The notes beneath the pieces are model-generated. The model ran no database searches. It saw only the letters and a list, made by a program, of their open reading frames with translations, and had not been told where the DNA came from. The position numbers were made by a program, and so were the translations under genes. Below, in pieces: positions 25,151 to 38,195 of a DNA stretch of 64,000 nucleotides. Every line of letters starts with the position of its first letter. Position 1 is the first letter of the stretch. The DNA is from Gordionus sp. m RMFG-2023 (Eukaryota; Nematomorpha; Gordioida; Chordodea; Parachordodidae): positions 6,487,561-6,551,560 of the forward strand of contig NC_088775.1 of NCBI RefSeq assembly GCF_954871325.1. The letters are read 5' to 3'.

Positions 25151-25248
25151 TATATATATATATTTATATATATGTGAATAATTGCATAGGGAACCTTTTG
25201 TTGTTTCCGCGTATCATTATCAGAATTTAAATTTTTATCTTTAGACAT
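24979..25248 (-). CDS. hypothetical small ORF or 5' exons of an unidentified gene
   Basis: An 89-codon frame on the minus strand starting at an ATG at 25,248. The middle (about 25,101-25,190) is simple sequence that translates to Tyr/Ile and Asn runs. The last 43 codons look like real protein (ELMGRAVCFDILKALLTDSS, then EATFMTNLETSM) and end at a good donor (TTTG|GTGAGG, 24,983/24,982). The simple tract is flanked by GT and AG, but removing it would break the frame. Either it is translated or my splice guess is wrong. No family recognised. The first exon-like part is repeated at 28.1-28.2 kb. Confidence 0.35.
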
Positions 25249-28226
25249 AATTTAGTTATAAATATTTTCTAGTTTAAAGAAAGAGTTTTAATAACAATAT
25301 CCGCTTGCCAAAATTAATTATAATCGGATTATTACTCGATTATTATCACGTGCCATGAACGAAGTAAACTTGCAAGCTAACAATAATCCGGATTCATTAC
25401 CAGTTACGCTGAAACGCTAATGTCTGCACTCAGTATAGGACTCTCAGACCTACGAGGAAGAATATTAGAAACAAATAGATCAACCTCGCCATAATCTAGG
25501 AACGAGAACTCCATGTTGATAAGTAGCACATTCGCACAACAAGGATGAGGTTACACCAATACTCAACAGCACTTTTGAGCTACAAAATCAAGTCTTCTCC
25601 AACTTGATATCAGATGCGCCACAACAAGTACAACAACAACAATCTGTAACGCCTGCGATACAGCTCCACAAGAGTGGATAGAGCTCATTAACCTATGCAT
25701 GGATTTTATCAACCACTTAAAGGACGATCAAGCAAGATTTATAACTCATAGAGACAGGCACGATATCGCTTTCCTCAAAGAAACAGTAAAAATAATCTCA
25801 GAAAATACCAATATGGATTCATTGCTAGCCCAAAAGATGAGACAGCTTGCAAAAGCCTAACAGGATAACTGGAACGTGGCAATAGCAAACGAACCTCCTT
25901 CTATGATAAATACGATATCGGGGAGAACATAAAACCTCCTCAGCGATGGGCCATTTAGTTAAAACCCTTTCAATATGCCACTAGAGGAGGAGGGCGCAAA
26001 CCTCAAGATGGTTACCAAACGACCGCGTCTCACACAAAGGACAAGAAAAAAAGGCTTAAATGCCTTCTGGCTCACATCGGTCCGGGGCTCCGGTGAGCTT
26101 TAAAATAGACGAGAGATGTCAGCTGGGCAAAAAAAACTAAATAAGCTAATAAGGGAGCTGATGTCCCTAGTCTTCTCCCATAAATACAATTTTCCAACAC
26201 CGCCTTCCACACCTGCATCAACAGATTACATTATCGACATCGTGGAAGGACAATACGAAGCAGCGAACTACGCAGATGACATCATCGAGATGGCAGAAGG
26301 GAACAATATCGATTTCGAAGAGGATCTAGAATATTTTCTAAATGACGATAACAATCAGAACCTCCACAATTTCGAACTCGACTCTTTAACGACCACCGCC
26401 GAATCTGAACTGGGCTCGACAGCCGAACCTGAGAATCTAGAGAATCTAGATTACACATTACCAACTATTATTATGTCCTATGTTCGAAACATCAGATAAT
26501 TGATACAGGGTGAAGACGGTATATCCCGATCATCCTCTTCTGTCCTAACCGGGCCTATTTTTGACTTTTTGCGAATAACTCGGTGAGCAGACCTGGAAAG
26601 GATGGAAGACTTAAGAAGAAATATTTCATACGCAAAGCGCCAAATCGATATAAAATCCTCATTAAGCAAATGGTGACAGCAAGGATTCTAGAGGTAAACG
26701 AATCCACAATCTGTTCGCCCATGTGCATGAATCTCAAGTCAGATAGAAAACCACTAATAATTTTGGATTTCAGCATCTTGATTAATAACTTCATTGGATA
26801 CTAATTAACAATACCAGCAATATCCAGGAAGTTTCAAATTGGTGACAAAAATAGACCTGAAATCGGCCTTTTTTAGCATACCATTACACGGAAAGGCCAG
26901 AAAGAAACATGTTCGGAGTGAAATGCGGAACGATTAAATATAGATACAAAGTTCTGCCAATGGGAGCCAGTTCCTCACCATGCGTACTTCAGTCCATCGT
27001 ACTTTTAGCCTGCAGTAAAACATAAGGCAATCAAAGGTATACTTGATCGATATATTAATATATGGGTTTTTTGAAAATGACGTCGATCAGGCTACTGCCA
27101 ACCTAATCCTAAAACTAAACCTATGGGGGGTTCACATTAAACACTGCCAAGTCAATACTTAAACCTATGCAGGAAATTACCCACTAGGAATAAAATTAAA
27201 ATTTAGGCTTAGAACGATATCCGCCGACAATAATGCAAGACTTAATAGCTTGCATACAAATACTTGAACTACATTCAATATTAGGCCAAGACTTAGAAAA
27301 GATATACACTACACAAGTTATGCACGCTCAACTACACATATACCATAACAGGAATGTTCAGAGTTCACTCCATATTTCGCTACATGAACAACACCAGAAT
27401 GGCCATCCTCTACCAAATACTGATAAAAGCAATGATCATACTGGAATACATATGAACATCCCAATGCACATACCCTTTGAGGGATACACTTACGCGGATG
27501 CATCCGATACACATTTGGGTTTAGTGATTAGGGGGAAAATGGAATCATTTACAATAGCTGAAGCCTGCTTCTTACTCCAAATGCCCACGGACTATATTTT
27601 ACACATCAATGGAAAAAAATTACTAGCAGTGATGATGGTCCCATTAATCACCAACACATCAAACATCATCCTCCCAACAATACATTCAGACTCGACGACA
27701 GTGTACTACGCTATGAGAAAAGGATGGTGCAGATCATCCACACTTGAAATAATAACAAAGGTAATGGCAATAATTGTCATATCGTTCTTTACACAAGCAA
27801 GCCAATCCATTCCATATCATAGATTCCAACTAACAAAATCCCAGCTGACCTACCCTCCCGGAATTGATACAAAACACAAAGTGGATAAACATACTCTGCG
27901 AGGAACACTCTTTAAATCAATATACATTTTATTATGACATTACTTAAAACCCATTTGTGTTTTACTTTCTATCATATAAGTTACAGTTACATATACATTG
28001 GCATTAGCATCTTTAGTATATAGTATATAATGCTAATTTTTAAATATAATCATGTTCATTTATTAATAGGGTGATCTCCAGAACGGATCATCCCTAATCA
28101 CGCTTTTATTATATATGTATATATATAAATATATATATGAATAATTGCATATGGAACCTTTTGTTGTTTCTAATTAATAATATTCCTTGCGCATCATCAT
28201 GAATTTAAATTTTTATCTTTAAACTT
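25165..28226 (+). mobile_element. DIRS-like retroelement fossil, broken
   Basis: Fossil of a reverse-transcribing element on the plus strand. Parts in order: a gag-like region (about 25.4-26.1 kb), an acidic open region (about 26.1-26.5 kb), a reverse transcriptase region (about 26.55-27.2 kb) and an RNase H region (about 27.45-27.8 kb, with a YADAS motif). The RNase H and the RT spacing look most like the DIRS/Ngaro group. I see no tyrosine recombinase, so the family call is tentative. The element is bracketed by direct repeats of roughly 90 bp (25,165-25,250 and 28,130-28,226). It is broken, with several breaks, and looks fairly old. Confidence 0.55.
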
Positions 28227-28409
28227 TACCGCAATTTAAAATATTTGATTAATTATTTTGATGAGTTATAACTCATTATCCTCACTATTAAAATGACGGG
28301 CTCATTTTATTAATATCTAATGCAGAGATTAAGCATCGCTATGCATTTTCATACTATTATTGCGCATACTATGAATAGGCCTGTGACTTTAATGCAGATT
28401 ATTTAAAAA

Positions 28410-31400
28410 ACATCCTCCCTTTAAAAAAGGATCTCCAATCAGGTTTTTATTGCATGTGAATCTTATCGTGCAGTCAACTTTTCTTGATGGTTATATTGTC
28501 ATCATTAGTATATTTCATTAACTTTTGCTATTGAAAGTTTATTTAAAAGAAAAATTTTTTATTATATATATATATATATTTTTTTTTTAGTCTTTAATTC
28601 ATTATAAAATTATCAAATTTTTTGGGCAAAATTATATTCCTGCTTGGTCTTTGACTAACAAGACTCTGTTCTTGTATTCCTAAATTTTGATCATCATTTC
28701 TTCTAAAATTTACAGTAAAAGGTATTGCATTTTCAGTATTTGTTTTCAAATGTGTCGTTTCGTCAAGAGGTGTGCTACTCGTAGACATTTTTTTTAATGG
28801 TCTAAATGGCTTCTAATAATTTTGTCTCCTGTATCCACTTCAAATATTAAATTCCCATTTTTACATTTTACCGTGCCTTTGTCCCATATATTATCCTTGA
28901 AGGTTTTATACTAAATTTTGTCTCCATTTGTGATATTTCGATTTGACGATAAATTGCGATTAAATTCATTCACTTTATCTTCTTGAGGTTTAATTAAATC
29001 CCATCTGGTTCTTAGCTTTATCTAAGACTATTTTATTATTACTATTTTCATTGATCTTATCATTCGCTCACACGGACCATTAGATTGTTGTGGTGAGGCG
29101 CGGTGAAAATGTGATCAATTCCATGATCACTACAAATTTTTTGAACAAGCTACTTGCAAATTCGTACCATTACCACTGACTATCATATCGGGTATACCAA
29201 ACAAACTGATTATTTTTAATAATTCTTTATTGTAGACTCAGTAGTTATATCTCTCATTCTTCTGATGATAGGAAACTTGCTAAGTGCGTCAACTCATACC
29301 AAGAAATTGCTACCTTCAAACTGTGCAAAGTCGATGTGCACGCGTTCGAACACTTTTACAGCTGTTTCCCATGGATTTTATACATTATGAGGATTGTCCG
29401 CATATTTATTACACTTATCACAGTTTCTCACCTCCTGATCTATTTCAGCGTTTAAACCAGGCCACCACAAATAATCTCTCGCCAACAATTTCGTTTTCCC
29501 TGCACCAAGATGTCCTTTGTGTAATTCCTGTAATATCTCCTTTCTCATATTTTTCGGTATAATGATCCTATTCTCTTTAAAAAGACAATCTTTAATTAAG
29601 CTCAGTTCCTTTCTATATTTTTATATATTTTATTCTTTATCTGTTCATGATTCTTTATATTGTTAATTACCTCCATTAATTCGATATCAATATTAGTTTC
29701 TTGAACTATTCTTTTAAAATTTATTGGTAAGTCCCAAAATTTGTCATCAATTATTTTATCATCTATCTCTTGTACCATTTATTCTGTGTTCATTTGGGGT
29801 AATCTTGACAAAAAATCCAGTACTACATTTCGTTTCCCGGGTCTATGAATTATCGTAAAGTCATAAGCTCCCATAGCCAAACTCCATTTTTGAAGTCGCA
29901 TTGATATGGATGAATTATCCTTGAGTCCCTTCGTAAATATATAAACGAGTGGCTTGTGATCTGTGATTATTGTGAATCTCGTATCAATTAAATATTCTTA
30001 AAATTTTTTTACCGCGTATATAACAGATAAAGCTTCCCTCTCTATATTAGTGTAATTAAACTCTGATTTTAATAAAGCTCTTGACGCGAAAGCAATGGGT
30101 TTCTCTTTGCCATCACCTTCAATATTAAATAAGACTGCGCCTAAACCTTTCTTTGAAGCATCAGTTGCAATGCCTATTGGTAGATCCGGATTATAAAAAT
30201 TTAACGTAGGCGGAGTATATTTTTTAGATAATAAATTCAATTAAAACCTCCATTTTTACAATGAATTAATTATTATGGCATTATGAACTTGCTAAGATAA
30301 ATATCTAAACCTTTATAATTACATTTAAAAGGTTATTTTATTTGGAAAACAATGTGTATGATTGTTTGCAATATATAGATTCGGTCGATGAATTGCATTA
30401 TAATACTATAATAAAAGTATTAATTTTTACAGCAATAAATTTTGTCCTATTTCATCTCAAAATTTAATAGATAACCCTCCAAAAAATTTATCCTGCCCCC
30501 ATTAGAGCAGATTACCCCCTACCCCTCAAAAAATAGGATGCAAACTGTTCCCACCCCTCCCACTCATGTAGACGCTGAGCTTGCCATCCCCAAAAAAGTT
30601 GCCAATTCATCTTTTATCTTCGGTTCCGGCATGTTAGAAATAGCTTTTATCTTATCATCGTTGGGATGTATACCATGTTTGTCTATATTATGTCCTAAAA
30701 AGCATATTTTATCTTGTAGGAATAAACTTTTGTCGAAATTGGGGGTTAATCCATACTTGATGATCTTTATCGAATACTTTTTTAATGTTCTCCAAATGTG
30801 TCTCATCGTTATCACCTGTAATTAACAAGTCGTCAATGTAGAATATAACATCTTTTAAATCTCCGAAAATGTTATCCATAGTTTGTTGGAATATTGCCGG
30901 CGAAGTTTTTAAACCAAACGACAGTCACGTAAACCTATAATAGTCCTTATGTGTCGATATCGTAAGAAAATCTCTTGATTCTTTGTGTATGGGCATTTGG
31001 AGAAACGCGTTTTTAAAATCTATCTTGGTAAATTTTTTACCTTTAGATAATTTTGCGATTAAATCATTTATACGTGGTATAGGGTACTTGAAATCTTGTA
31101 AAGCAGGGTTGATAGTATTTTTGAAGTCGGTACAGAGCCTAAGTGAGCCATCGCTCTTATAAACGGAAGTGAGAGGACTAGCCCATCTAACATCTACAAC
31201 AGGTTCAATAATTTTATCGTTTATCCACTTTTGAAGTTCTTTTGTTATCAAATCAATTCTAGAATATGGTATACACCTTGGCGGTATGATTTTCGGTGTG
31301 GCATCGTGTTTTAAACGTAATTTGACATAGCTGCGAAGCATTGGTTTTTTGTTAAGTTTAAAATTGCATTGCTTAATTAATTCTTGTATAGTATTATCAT

Positions 31401-32990
31401 AATCATCCTCGAACATATTCACAAATTTATCTAGTATATTCCCAAAAACTGTTATCCAGGTCCTTCCTAACAGTGCAATCTTATCACTCTGGACTACACA
31501 AGCAGTTAAGATTTGACTTTTGTCCTCGAATTTTGCCTTGAATTTGGTAGTACCTAATACATTTATTGTGTTTCCATCATATCCAGTTAATTTAATATCT
31601 GATTTATTTAAGATTTTTACTCCAATCTTTTTCGCGATATGAATCGGTAGGATATTATACCTTGAACCGGTGTCGATCTGCATCAAAATAGGCATGTCGT
31701 TCAAATATACTGTAACCTTATATGCATCGTTAGCTGTGTAATTATTATCGGTATCCATATTGTTTATGTCTAAATTGTATAAATTATATTCTTTTCTTTC
31801 TAGTTTGTCATTATCATCTTCTTTTATCTCTTCTATTTTTACAGTGTTTACTTTATTTGTATATCGTGATTGATTATTATCATTGTTATGATATTTACAA
31901 TTGCTTGATTTCTTCCTTGATTTTCAATATTATGATTAACGTTATGTCTGAATAAATCTTCAATCGTTATAATGTCTGTTATATCTGTAATTATAATCAT
32001 TATTAAATCTATAATTACTATAGTTATTGTTATTATAACTAGTCTATTATCAAATCTCGAAGAATTATTGTACGATCCTAGATAGTTTGCTCTCATGATG
32101 TTGTAATAATTCGCGTTATAATTCTGATATCTAGGGTTGTAATTATTTCCTTGATATCTGGGGTTATAATTATTTTCTTGATAATTATTTCTGAAAGTCA
32201 TGGCCTCATGTTGTCTATCGTTGTCTGTTATCGTAATAAGATTGTAAATTTTGTCGTTCGTCATGGTCTCCATATCTCACCAATTGTTTATTTTCTTCTG
32301 TTTTCCTGCCTCTTTGCCTTTCTACATGTTTCACGGTTGTATCATCTTCTGTTTTTTCGTTTAAAGAAATATTTTCAACTTTAGCAATTATATTTTCTTT
32401 CAATCCTAACTCTTCAAAATCATCTCTTAAAGTAAGAACTTCTGCTAATGTAATGTTTTCTTTTAACGTAATTTTTATGCCTAATATTTTTGCTAATTGA
32501 TGAAATTTTTACTTTTTCAATAACTCTACTATCACTTATCAAACATTCATTTTTTTAAATGCATAATCTAACCCAATTGATGTAACTTTCGTTTTTACCT
32601 TGTACAGCTGCGTTAAATAATAATAAGTTGGAACTTGTAGATTTCCTCGGGTGTAATAACCTGAATTTTTCAATCAATATCGATGGGATGAAGTCGGTAG
32701 GTGAACATATCGATTTGAGCTTGATATATACCTCATCTGGTAGTCTTCTTGTAAAGGAACCTACTTTTTCGATGTCCGAGATCTGAGTGTCCTTGAAGAT
32801 GTCTTCGAATCTACTCAAAAAAAGATCGTCATTGCCTGAGTATATTGGAAATTCAATATTTATATTAACATTATTATTGGGAATCTGTTTCATATTTATA
32901 TATTTATTTACGATTTCCTCGAATATGTAGCGGAAGAGGCACCAGTCTCCTCGGAGACACTGGTTCATATCCCATCGCTGCCACCATTAA
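28410..32990 (-). mobile_element. Ty3/gypsy LTR retrotransposon fossil, broken
   Basis: Minus-strand fossil read from high to low coordinates. A primer-binding-like site (TGGTGGCAGCGATGGGAT, about 32,970-32,990) is followed by a gag-like region (about 32.5-32.97 kb) and an Asn/Tyr-rich gag linker (about 31.85-32.27 kb). Next come an aspartic protease with DTGS (about 31.65 kb), a reverse transcriptase (about 30.56-31.3 kb, YIDD motif) and RNase H with TDAS (about 30.0-30.24 kb). A zinc-binding (H2C2) integrase head (about 29.4-29.6 kb), degraded integrase core and tail (about 28.6-29.3 kb) and a polypurine-like tract near 28,415 complete it. The domain order with integrase last is the Ty3/gypsy order. 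I could not pair two LTRs. It is broken in several places; moderately old. Confidence 0.85.
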
Positions 32991-32999
32991 GTTTTCTAA

Positions 33000-33400
33000 G
33001 AATATTCAAAGTTACGAGTTTAATTTTATTTAATTTATTTTAAAATTTTACCTCTATAAAACTAAAAATATCATGCTTACAAACAAAAAATCAATTTACA
33101 TATTAATAATAATTTATATAAAAAAATCAATTTTCACAATTTATAAAAAAATCAATTTATATAAACATAAAAAAAAACAATTTAAAGGTTAGTATTAATC
33201 GGTCATATCAACAAATATCATAACACTTTGAATAATAATTAATTGACAAGTGAGGTGATAAATAGTTATAGTGTTTGATTGATATACCCAATCGATACTA
33301 TTCATTATATTATATTATATGTTAACTACTAAGCGAATTTATATTGAAAAATAATTAAATAGTAAATTTATATATTTATATATCGTTTATAGTAAGTTGT
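33000..33400. other. AT-rich flank of the gypsy fossil
   Basis: Would hold the 5' LTR of the gypsy fossil if it survives. I find no matching copy on the far side of the element, so no LTR is called. Confidence 0.3.
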
Positions 33401-35250
33401 GATTTATTAAATGAATCCATATCCATCAACAGAGAATAGAAAACTGATGCTAAATCAATTTAAATTAATTGCTATTGACTTTTATATTTTCGTATGTCAA
33501 ATATTTTTTTAAATATCTATTTTTTTTAAAGTAGTTAATTTTGTCATTATACTCTAAAAATGTAAATTGTTACAGTTACTACTTATATTATTTTATTTCA
33601 AAAGTAATTTAGTGTTATTATTTATATAATTTTTAAAATAACTAGTATTTTAACGATACGAGTATCATGCAATTATAGGGCCAACCGTGTTTCAAAAGCA
33701 GGCGCCTATTTAGTATTATATTATTTATTGTTAATAATGACCAATTTTCAATTCTGAAGTAATTGTAAATTGTCACCATAATAATATATCCATATTAAAA
33801 TTAACTCTCATTTTATTCAATAAGATATATAACAAAATATATTTTAAACAAAATAATTCATTTTTTCAACATCTAATTTCTTTCACTAAAACACTAGTGA
33901 TTTGATGTTTGATATTTATAATAAATAATTTTGTCATAATATATTATATAAAACTAAGTATATAATCTACGAATATACATTTAAACAATATTTTTGACAT
34001 TGGAAATTATCTAAAGTTACATATATATAATATAAAAATACTCAATTATAACATTTATATCTATATATACATATAGTTTATAATATTTATTTTATAGACT
34101 TGTGAATAGTTTTATTATAGATATGAGATCAATTCAATAAAAGGCGATATTAAATATTATTTTAAAACTTGTATTAAAAGTCTTTAAAACCTAACATTGG
34201 CGAGTTAAGACGTTAGCAATATTAATACCCAACATCACACGCGTTTAATCTTAACTCCTAACGTTTAAAGAGGTTATTTTTCGATATATCTAAATTTATT
34301 TCCTACAGGTCTTTTGTGAATTAAATAAATCCATATCCATCAACAGAGAATAGAAAACAGATGTTAAATCAATTTAAATTAATTGCTATTGTCTAAGGTT
34401 CATTTATATTTTCGTATGTCAAATATATTTTTAAATATCTATTTTTTTAAAGTAATTAGTCAATTTTGTCATTATATTCTAAAAAATGTAAATAGTTACA
34501 GTTACTACTTATATTATTTTATTTCAAAAGTAATTTAATGTTATTAGTTATATTAATTTAAAATAACTAGTTATTTTAACGATACGAGTATCATGCAATT
34601 ATAGGGTCAACCGTGTTTCAACACAAACAGGAGCCTATTTAGTATTAGTTATTGTTAAGAATGACCAATTTCCAATTCTGAATTAATTGTAAAATATCAC
34701 CATAATAATATATCCATATTAAAGTATAACCAATGATATAATATCATTGAGTATAACTCATTTTATTCAATAAGATATAACAAATATATTTAAACAAAGG
34801 AATTCATTTTTTCAACATCCAATTTCTTTCACTAAAACACTAGTGATTTGATGTTTGATATTTATAATATATAATTTTGTCATAAGATATTATATAAAAC
34901 TAAGTATATACGAATATACATTTAAACAATATTTGATTTTATTGACATTGGATATTATCTAAAGTTATATATATAATATAAAAATACACAATTACAACAG
35001 TTATATCTATTCTATATATACATATAGTTTATAATATTTATTTTATAGACTTGTGAATAGTTTTATTATAGATATGAGACCAATTTAAGAAAAAGCAATA
35101 TAAAATATTATTATTGACGAGTTAAGATGTCAGCAATATTAATACCCAACATCACACGTGTTTAATCTTAACGCCTAGCGTTTAAAGAGGTTGTTGGCTA
35201 TTTCGACATATCCGAATTTATTTCCCACAGGTCTTTTGTGAACTAAATAA
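33400..35250. repeat. tandem duplication, two units of about 0.91 kb
   Basis: Unit 1 (about 33,400-34,315) and unit 2 (about 34,315-35,250) are collinear with a period near 914 bp. Shared anchors include CCATATCCATCAACAGAGAA, CAATTATAGGGYCAACCGTG (Y = C or T), AATTTCTTTCACTAAAACAC, CAATATTAATACCCAACATC and CAGGTCTTTTGTGAA. The copies differ by scattered substitutions and small indels. There is no coding capacity. It could be a two-copy satellite, an old tandem duplication, or remnants of repeat ends. Confidence 0.85.
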
Positions 35251-35279
35251 ATGCTAAATTTATAAATTTCGGACAATAT

Positions 35280-37450
35280 ATACAAATGGAATTCCCCTAA
35301 TGCAAAAACTAGCTAGAGTAATCTTGCAAATTGCAAAATAATTATCACCGATTTTGACAACTTTAATATTGTTAATAACTTAATAAAATTTAACCATGTT
35401 CACAGAGTTTTGAAAGTTCCTTATTTAATGGGTTTGGCATTTCCTCTAAGTATGGGCACGCCCCCCCCCCCATTTGGTGGTAGATTTGAAAACCCACATA
35501 ACTGAATTTTGGAACTAACGAACAAAGAGCTGTGACTGGCCAAACTATTCTTAGGAAGTAAAGACCCAGATATAATTATATTTATTTAATACACTTTTAA
35601 AAGTAAGGAATTGGAGATAGAAGAAAATAGAGTGTAAGGAATTCTGTATTCTTTACCTATTCTTGCCATGATCGCCATAGCGCTGCTTGTATTGTATTGG
35701 TAAATCATATAAATAAATACCTTTTATGAAATAGTCCTTTAGAATTATCAGTAAAACGTTGGAATATAACGCAGACAAGACACCAAATAGTAATCTTTTA
35801 TGGTAGGAATATCTATTGTTGTTAATTAAGTAGAGACCAGTTTATCTTTCTCTATATAATACATACCTTCATAAATCTTTGAAGTCCTTGTCTGATTGTT
35901 GCCTATATCGGGTGATGTACCCTGCGAGTTTGTTACAATTTTGGAATAATATTTTGGTCGATTGGTATAGTGTATTTAAAAAAGGGAGAAAAAAGGTGTC
36001 AAGTGTAAAATTCTACCTATTTTTACATTTAATTTAATATATTTTAATAAAACACGGAAATATAAACATGAAGTCGGGAATTATTAGAAGACCGAATAAG
36101 GAACAGATCAATTTTAGATCTACCCCTGATAAAATTTTATCTGCATTTTTATTTATTGTAAATTACAGGAATACCATAAGGGAATATGTTACACGGAGCT
36201 GGAATTAGATGCCCTCTACGTAGTACGCTTCGGTTAAGATGTTTTTAGATCTCTATTTAATAAATTTTGAAGATAGATAAAGATTATGTTCAGTAAATCG
36301 ATGTAATCATCCGAAAATTTTTCAGAATTGAGTTAATTCGTGTTCTATTTTGCAAACCATAAAATAGATAAGTTTTTGACAGGTATAATAATGAAACTTT
36401 GAGACTGGACGCTCTTTATTCTTAGAAGATTATTACCATTAAGGGAGGTAGAATCAAATTGCAAATAATTATATCACTGAATCTATTTTTTAAATCACCG
36501 AGAAAATTATAGTGTTCTATAAACTTATTCTTTAACTGAGACATTATTGCTTGCTTTCTATGGGCTCGTAAAAATTCTATATGGGTGAATAAAATAAAGT
36601 ATTCAACTTATGTATAACCTATGCAGAGTGTCTGAAATTTAATTCCAGTTAACATTAAACATTAGAATTTTAGTTTTCTCCTATGTCAGTGATATCGTTA
36701 TTTTTCAATTGACAATATTCGACTTCAACATAAATCGTGGTTTTTAAGACATACTGAAAATTATTCTAACTATTTTCGGATATCAGCAATATTCCAACTT
36801 ACTAAACAACGTTCAAATTTTTTCGTTTACCCCAATACTAACTGGTCTAATATCAAAATAGTTTTTAAAGAACAATTGATTAATAAAGAAGTCAACTTTA
36901 TTTTAAATAAAGAAATCGATAGAAACTTGAAGGAAACTGCTTTTAAAAGTTAGCTTGTTTATAGCCTAATATAAAACAATGATCGATAATAAACCGACTT
37001 TGATGCCTTAGCATTATTTGTAAGTTATTATATTGGACATAGTGTTAGAACTCTAGACCCAAAAAAGAATAAATGTGTTATAAAAATGAGAGCTGTTTGA
37101 TATGCAATAAAAAGCTATATATATTGGATGTGTAGAAATATGGAAACAAATAAGCTGACCTGCTTTTTGCAAGTTGCAACATTATTTAAAGAATAAGAAA
37201 CAGCTGATTTAGCCTTGAATATTTTAAAATAGGCACCCTAAAAACATTAGGTCCTCTAAATATTTTTAGAGAAATAAAATATATTGAATTACATACTTAA
37301 GAGCTTTAACGATTTGGTTATTAATAAAATGTGAACATTTATATATGTAACAAACGTATATTGGATTTAATTTCCACTCTGAGTAACTATAAACACACAC
37401 AAATATTGACTACCAGCAAATGGTTGGAGGACTGCATTAGCATTTTTTTG
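35280..37450. other. decayed coding-like DNA, unidentified
   Basis: Less AT-rich than most spacers. On the plus strand, short protein-like blocks alternate among frames with frequent stops, for example HVHRVLKVPYLMGLAFPL near 35.4 kb and FVSYYIGHSVRTLDPKKNK near 37.0 kb. This pattern suggests a very old pseudogene or transposon, but I cannot name a family. Confidence 0.25.
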
Positions 37451-38115
37451 AGAGAGAAAAAAGGACAAGTCAAGATTATTTACAAATAATTTTTAATTCC
37501 CATCCACCTACTAGGAGATTAGCCCCCTAATAGATACATGGAGACAAATTATCACCCCCATTCCCCGGTCATCTATACACCAACATTAAATAAATTTAAG
37601 TAGATGGGGGTGGCTTATTTATTATTTTCATTAAGTAAGTAAGACTTTAATATTAAAAATGATAAAATAAAGATTACAATATTTTATCTTAAATTTCTAT
37701 GAAATTACAAGCTTTATTATTTATTTATTTTATCATATTAAATTGATAGAAAAATAATTAGATGAGGAAATAGTTGATGAGTTGAAAAAGAAATGATTGA
37801 TCTAACATATGAAAAATTGATATATAAAAATATTTTTTGCGAAAAAAAAATAAAATAATATACATATGTATATATATAAAGATTTTATTTATATTTTAAT
37901 TATTATTATATATATTATAAAATAAATATAATGAAATGAAATACATAAAACTTAGTAATCAATATAATAAACTAGATTTATTGAAAAAATATATTTAAAA
38001 TAACATTTATTTTTATTTAATCATATGAATAATAATTCGTGATTTAGATATACCCGGCATAACATATGTTTTAAAAAGCAGACGATTTAAATTTTAAAAT
38101 TTGAATTGATAGGAT
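37451..38115. other. AT-rich region upstream of the IP3 receptor start
   Basis: Would contain the 5' UTR and promoter of the IP3 receptor gene. No convincing promoter motif can be singled out in this composition. Non-coding upstream exons cannot be excluded. Confidence 0.35.
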
Positions 38116-38195
38116 ATGAATAGCTTCTTACATATCGGTGATATTATATCATTATATTCAGAAGGGTCAGTCAGTGGCTTTATTTCAACATTAGG
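38116..38195 (+). CDS. ITPR: IP3 receptor exon 1 (start codon)
   Basis: ATG followed by [16 protein letters not shown] and then GFISTLG, matching the canonical start of IP3 receptors ([11 protein letters not shown]). The donor GTAATA is followed by a 108-nt intron. No in-frame ATG further upstream is conserved. Confidence 0.95.

Noticed and set aside
26282-26669. Minus-strand open frames across the DIRS-like fossil
   Set aside because: Shadows of the plus-strand coding remnants; no domain seen.
29284-29562. Plus-strand open frame with many Pro and His
   Set aside because: Lies opposite the gypsy integrase zinc-binding region, which explains the sequence.
30538-30825. Plus-strand open frame of 95 codons
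   Set aside because: Antisense shadow of the gypsy reverse transcriptase.
32151-32384. Plus-strand hydrophobic open frame that could look like a membrane protein
   Set aside because: Antisense of the gypsy gag-linker region; hydrophobicity comes from reading Asn-rich codons backwards.
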